38,135 nucleotides of DNA. Origin: Phycisphaerae bacterium (lineage in GTDB: Bacteria > Planctomycetota > Phycisphaerae > UBA1845). The notes under the pieces were generated by a model. That model saw only the letters and a program-made list of their open reading frames with translations, was not told the DNA's origin and made no database searches. A program made the position numbers and the translations under genes. The stretch is taken from NCBI GenBank assembly GCA_029260135.1, contig JAJDDV010000044.1:1-38135 (forward strand), given 5' to 3'. Of this stretch, positions 34,300 through 38,135 are shown piece after piece (the first letter of the stretch is position 1; every line of letters begins with the position of its first letter).

Positions 34300-37200
34300 A
34301 TGTCAATCTTGAGTCTTCTTGTGATCGTTTCCACGTTCTTGGGACAAGCTGAGTCCACAGACGCTGCGTCGGGGCGTGCTTCGAGACCCACCGTTGCACA
34401 CTCGGCGCAGCCGACACGCATGGTGCCACCGCCGGAGGTGACACCGGCTTCGATCACGGTCACCGCGATCGCCCGCCCGATCGACAAATCCTCCAGCGGT
34501 CAGGGTCAGATGTCGCCCTTGGACGTCTACTACGACAGCGTCACCTCTCCTCCGGTGAGCTACGTGGATATATTCGAGGTGCAAACCGGTCAAGCCGGCA
34601 GCCATGAGGAGGTCGGGGATGCCGTTGTAACCTGCAATGGAGCGGAGTTTCTCCTTGAGCAACTCGACTTCTATGCCGGAACCGATACGCCGCCGGCCGT
34701 GATACAGATCCGAGTCTACGACGAGCAGGTCAATCTGCTCACCGCCGTGAACACAACGCTCGACACCGCCGGCGACCAGCTTTGGCGTATCCAGCTTGCA
34801 TCTCCTGTGACGGTACCTGGATCCTTGACGGTTGATGCGCTGACCCTACCAGGATCGCCGGTCGTGCGCTTTCATACCGCCGACCAGGTGATTACGGGCA
34901 CGAACTCCAACAGTGCGATGCTCCTCGACTATGCTTGGGAGGATGTCGGCACGAACATCTTGGCGTTCGCGCTGCTGGGTTCAACGGCTCCGCCTACCTA
35001 CTCGTGCACCGTTACTGCCGACTGCCCCAACACCGACCCTTGTCAGGAGGCGTTCTGCGAATTGGACACTTGCTTCTACATACCGCTCAACGGCATTTTC
35101 TGTAACGACGAGAATCCATGCACGCCGAATTCCTCCTGCGTCTTCGGGGAGTGCCTCGGATCGGGCAGCGCAGATTGCGACGACGGAGATCCTTGTACGG
35201 TTGATTCCTGCGACCCGGTACCCGGATGCAACAGTCAGGTCATCCCGGCCTGCTGCCAGATCGACGCAGAATGCAACGACAACAACGCCTGCACGACAGA
35301 CATATGCCATGTGGGAACGTATTCGTGCGAGTACAATCGTGACCTCTCTTGCCCCACCTGCGCCCCTGGATGTCGTTGGGAAGTGGCAAGCTCTAGTTTG
35401 ATAGCTGGATCCTCACCTTACTTGCCTGACGTGGGGGAACCTGCTGAGTGTGAAGACGCCCCAGACAAAGGTCCAGATATCTTTTCAGATTTTGTGGCCA
35501 CGGGAGTACTCGTGGACGACGTCTGCATAGCCTCTGCTGCGGGGGATGCCCCTATTGGTTCAGGCCTCACGCTGAAGATATATCCGGACAACAACGGAAA
35601 GCCCGGTGCCGTCCCCGTCTGTCAGTCGGGCTTGACGCAGGGGAACTGCGCCGACGTGGGTGTTGTTGGAACCACTCCCATTGAAACTTGCCCGTATGTG
35701 CTCGATACACCATGCGGCGCTCTGAACAACGGGGAGACGTTTTGGGCCGAATTCTCCTGCGAGCCCGCCACCGTCTGCAACCTCGGGGCGATTGTCATAC
35801 AGGAGGGCGACCCATCCGGGAACGATTTCTCGTGGGTTAAGGTGGGCGCTGACTTTCTTCCGGTCGGGGGCGACATCATGGCTTGCTTCGGCGACGCTGC
35901 CAGCGCCACTCCACCGCCGCCGGTTATGGGATGTTGCGCCGATGACTGCGGGGGCACTACGTGCTCACCGACCGAGTTCAAGGACTGTCCAAGCATTTGG
36001 TATGTTGATGATCCCACCTGTGCAGAATCCTGCTTGCCGGTCGTTGGCAATACCTGCGATACTGCAATCCCCATTGTAACTTCACCTCTTCCAGGCGGCC
36101 TACCCGGAGAGGAAAAGCGGTTGGCAGTAAACAACCTTTGCAGCACATCAACTGCGCCCACCGCGGTGAATGGGCTCGACCCGGGCGAGACTTTGGAAAA
36201 TGATGTGTGGTACGCATATACCTCTTCGGGTACGGGGCGTGTACATATCGGTTTCTCCAGCGATGACACCGGCGCTGTTCCGGTGGTGGCGGTCTATCAC
36301 AACTACATAAACCCGACACAGGCGTCCTGCCCTGGAGACGCCGGGTTCGAGCAGCTCGGGGACGCGGCAGTGGGTGGCTTTCTGAATGTCGGTTCTGGTT
36401 CTAGGTTTCACAACGGCACGTACGTCACTCTCTCGCATGGTGACACCATCATGATCCGGATGGGAAGTCTCAACGGCGGTGTTCTGGATGACGCAAGCAT
36501 TCGCCTGACATTCACGCCACAAGATCGCTGTGCCTGCGACAACCACTGCGAAGATGGAAACCCGTGTACGCTCAACACCTGCAGCCCGACGACCTACGTT
36601 TGCGAACAGACGCCCGAGCCGTTGGGGAAGGACTGCGACGACGGCAACGCCTGCAACGGCATCTCCCAATGTGACGGGGCCGGTGCGTGCGTGGGCAGCA
36701 CCGCGCTCCCCGGTGCGAACAAGATCTGTCAAGGCGGGCCATTCGTGGGACAACAGTGCGCAGACGACGCCTGGTGCCAGACACTCCACCTTACTGGATG
36801 TCCTACTATTCCTACGTCGACCTACGACGACCCATTGGCCGCGTGCGTCACGCCGACCGTACCCTTTCAGCCTTGTCCCGACGCTAGGGTGTGTGATGAT
36901 ACGGTGTCTAATCCGGCGTTTCCTTTGAGGTTAGGGCTGTGCGTTCCGCGTTGCATCGACGACGTGGACTGTGATAACGGTACGGCGCTGGACGGCACAG
37001 AATCCTGCCAGGCGTACCGATGCGGTGGTGACACAACGACGCCCGGTACTCCGTGCGTTGTTCCGGGCGATTGCGCCGGCGCGGCTCCGACGTGTGTGGG
37101 TGCCTGCCAACCGGATCCCATTCCGCCGAACTTCTGCCTGAGTATGAATGGGCCAGGAACCGTGCGTGCCGGGATCGGGAGTGGCCCTAGGGATGACATC

Positions 37201-38135
37201 CAGATCAAGAGTGGTCCGGTTTCGGCATTGGTCTTCGGAGCGCTCTGGATCGACAGCGATCTAAACCTAACCTGTGATCCACCCGCCCTTCCTGATGATC
37301 GTTGGGTGGTCGAATTCCATGCGAACGTCAACGGTGAACTCGGCGGTTTGCTGCACTCCACGCCTCTTGTCATCAGCCATCGGTCTCTGGCGCCCATTCC
37401 AGTCGGCGAGGTGTGGGTGTACGACATGACGCTCTCCGAAGCGTTCGTTCCCGGGGCGTTTCCGGCTGATGTGTTCATCACGATCGCACGGGCTCCGGAA
37501 TTGCCGGTCACGAATTGCGATTCCCATATTGTAACGACCGAAGAAGGGAATGACTTTGGGTATCATAGTGGTGCGCCGTGGGCGACCACAGATGATATCG
37601 CGATTTGCCTCGACGCGGCCTACAATGTCCCGCCGACACCAACCGGCGCATGCTGTACAGTCGAAGGCGTGTGCGGAGACTCTCACACGTTGGAGCAGTG
37701 CGTATTGCTGGGTGTCCCCATAGAATACTGGGAACCGGGTATGAGCTGCTCTGAGAGCATATGCCCGTCGATTCCGACGGTGAATGACACTTGCGCGTTC
37801 CCCATCGTCTTCAGAGAAGGGACAAACGTGTTTTCGAATTCCGGGGCGACAGAGAACCCGGGCAATTCCTGCGGCACGGGCCCCGCCAGTTGCTACCAGA
37901 CGGACGCGGCCTGCGACGGTGAACTGAAAGTCGAGGTCATACGGAGCGTCATTGACGGATTGATCGAAACCGCTGTTATCGGCAGAGCCGACGGACAGAG
38001 TGGATCGGCGAAGAGTGCGGCCGCGTGCGTTGATCTGTGTTCCGACCCACCGCTCAGCATTCCCGTCCGCAAGGGCGAGTCCGTGCAGCTCGTTCTCACC
38101 GGCGCGACGCCGCAGGATCAGGGCAAGGTGGTGGT
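34300..38135 (+). CDS. Very large Cys-rich secreted protein, N-terminal part (runs off the right edge)
   Basis: From ATG 34300 (GGAG 7 bases upstream) one frame stays open to the window end: 1278 codons with no stop. A signal peptide (MSILSLLVIVSTFLGQAES) opens it. The first 230 residues form a beta-rich domain. A Cys-rich block follows at about 235-370 with repeats such as CDDGDPCTVDSC and CNDNNACTTDIC, then further sandwich domains. A second CDNHCEDGNPCTLNTC-type block lies near 745-800. A GACC-x(n)-C spacer near 1110 (GACCTVEGVCGD) resembles those in the 13478-17845 protein. No catalytic motif was seen. It is probably a disulfide-stabilised surface or matrix protein related in parts to that protein. 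The C-terminus, which might hold a sorting signal or dockerin, is outside the window. It reads as AT-richer than the other large genes here. Confidence 0.85.
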   Translation, partial: MSILSLLVIVSTFLGQAESTDAASGRASRPTVAHSAQPTRMVPPPEVTPASITVTAIARPIDKSSSGQGQMSPLDVYYDSVTSPPVSYVDIFEVQTGQAGSHEEVGDAVVTCNGAEFLLEQLDFYAGTDTPPAVIQIRVYDEQVNLLTAVNTTLDTAGDQLWRIQLASPVTVPGSLTVDALTLPGSPVVRFHTADQVITGTNSNSAMLLDYAWEDVGTNILAFALLGSTAPPTYSCTVTADCPNTDPCQEAFCELDTCFYIPLNGIFCNDENPCTPNSSCVFGECLGSGSADCDDGDPCTVDSCDPVPGCNSQVIPACCQIDAECNDNNACTTDICHVGTYSCEYNRDLSCPTCAPGCRWEVASSSLIAGSSPYLPDVGEPAECEDAPDKGPDIFSDFVATGVLVDDVCIASAAGDAPIGSGLTLKIYPDNNGKPGAVPVCQSGLTQGNCADVGVVGTTPIETCPYVLDTPCGALNNGETFWAEFSCEPATVCNLGAIVIQEGDPSGNDFSWVKVGADFLPVGGDIMACFGDAASATPPPPVMGCCADDCGGTTCSPTEFKDCPSIWYVDDPTCAESCLPVVGNTCDTAIPIVTSPLPGGLPGEEKRLAVNNLCSTSTAPTAVNGLDPGETLENDVWYAYTSSGTGRVHIGFSSDDTGAVPVVAVYHNYINPTQASCPGDAGFEQLGDAAVGGFLNVGSGSRFHNGTYVTLSHGDTIMIRMGSLNGGVLDDASIRLTFTPQDRCACDNHCEDGNPCTLNTCSPTTYVCEQTPEPLGKDCDDGNACNGISQCDGAGACVGSTALPGANKICQGGPFVGQQCADDAWCQTLHLTGCPTIPTSTYDDPLAACVTPTVPFQPCPDARVCDDTVSNPAFPLRLGLCVPRCIDDVDCDNGTALDGTESCQAYRCGGDTTTPGTPCVVPGDCAGAAPTCVGACQPDPIPPNFCLSMNGPGTVRAGIGSGPRDDIQIKSGPVSALVFGALWIDSDLNLTCDPPALPDDRWVVEFHANVNGELGGLLHSTPLVISHRSLAPIPVGEVWVYDMTLSEAFVPGAFPADVFITIARAPELPVTNCDSHIVTTEEGNDFGYHSGAPWATTDDIAICLDAAYNVPPTPTGACCTVEGVCGDSHTLEQCVLLGVPIEYWEPGMSCSESICPSIPTVNDTCAFPIVFREGTNVFSNSGATENPGNSCGTGPASCYQTDAACDGELKVEVIRSVIDGLIETAVIGRADGQSGSAKSAAACVDLCSDPPLSIPVRKGESVQLVLTGATPQDQGKVV

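Overview
The window looks like chromosome of a high-GC bacterium of the Planctomycetota, perhaps a Phycisphaerae-type lineage (inference). Supporting signs are two sigma factor plus Ser/Thr-kinase/TPR gene pairs, dockerin-like EF-hand tails, Asn/Asp-rich calcium-repeat stretches, a 'GQPD...FW' secreted domain, IPTL-type C-terminal sorting signals and many very large exported proteins. No rRNA, tRNA, CRISPR array, transposase or phage gene was seen.

Layout. Positions 1-226 (minus) hold the start of a lipoprotein that leaves the left edge. 429-3280 (plus) holds an exported M14 zinc carboxypeptidase with an IPTL tail, overlapping an exported ankyrin-repeat protein. After about 430 bp without a convincing gene, 3713-7856 (plus) is a respiratory-type redox cluster: a three-haem cytochrome with a dockerin-like N-terminus, a Tat-exported molybdopterin oxidoreductase of the PsrA/PhsA/TtrA type, and a four-cluster ferredoxin subunit. 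No membrane quinol subunit follows; an SGNH hydrolase (7899-9299) comes next. 9399-17845 (minus) encodes two giant secreted proteins: a lysyl-endopeptidase-like S1 protease with a P-domain, and a Cys-rich CUB/P-domain protein with an IPTL-like tail. A strong terminator lies between them.

18138-22638 (minus) is a sigma factor overlapping a 1305-residue kinase with about 20 TPRs. From 22917 on the plus strand come a small dockerin-tailed protein, a cluster of three 34-bp hairpin repeats, a 918-residue fibre-like protein, and three exported proteins (serine beta-lactamase-fold hydrolase, unknown protein, metzincin-type protease). Those three end in the same roughly 65-residue module. 30629-33810 (minus) is a second sigma factor/kinase-TPR pair of a different sigma family. 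From 34300 a Cys-rich secreted protein runs off the right edge (more than 1278 codons, no stop).

Taken together, most of the window serves the cell surface or periplasm: proteolysis, binding or adhesion, and one periplasmic redox enzyme. Two sigma/kinase modules sit among the surface genes and may control them; that link is inferred only from position.
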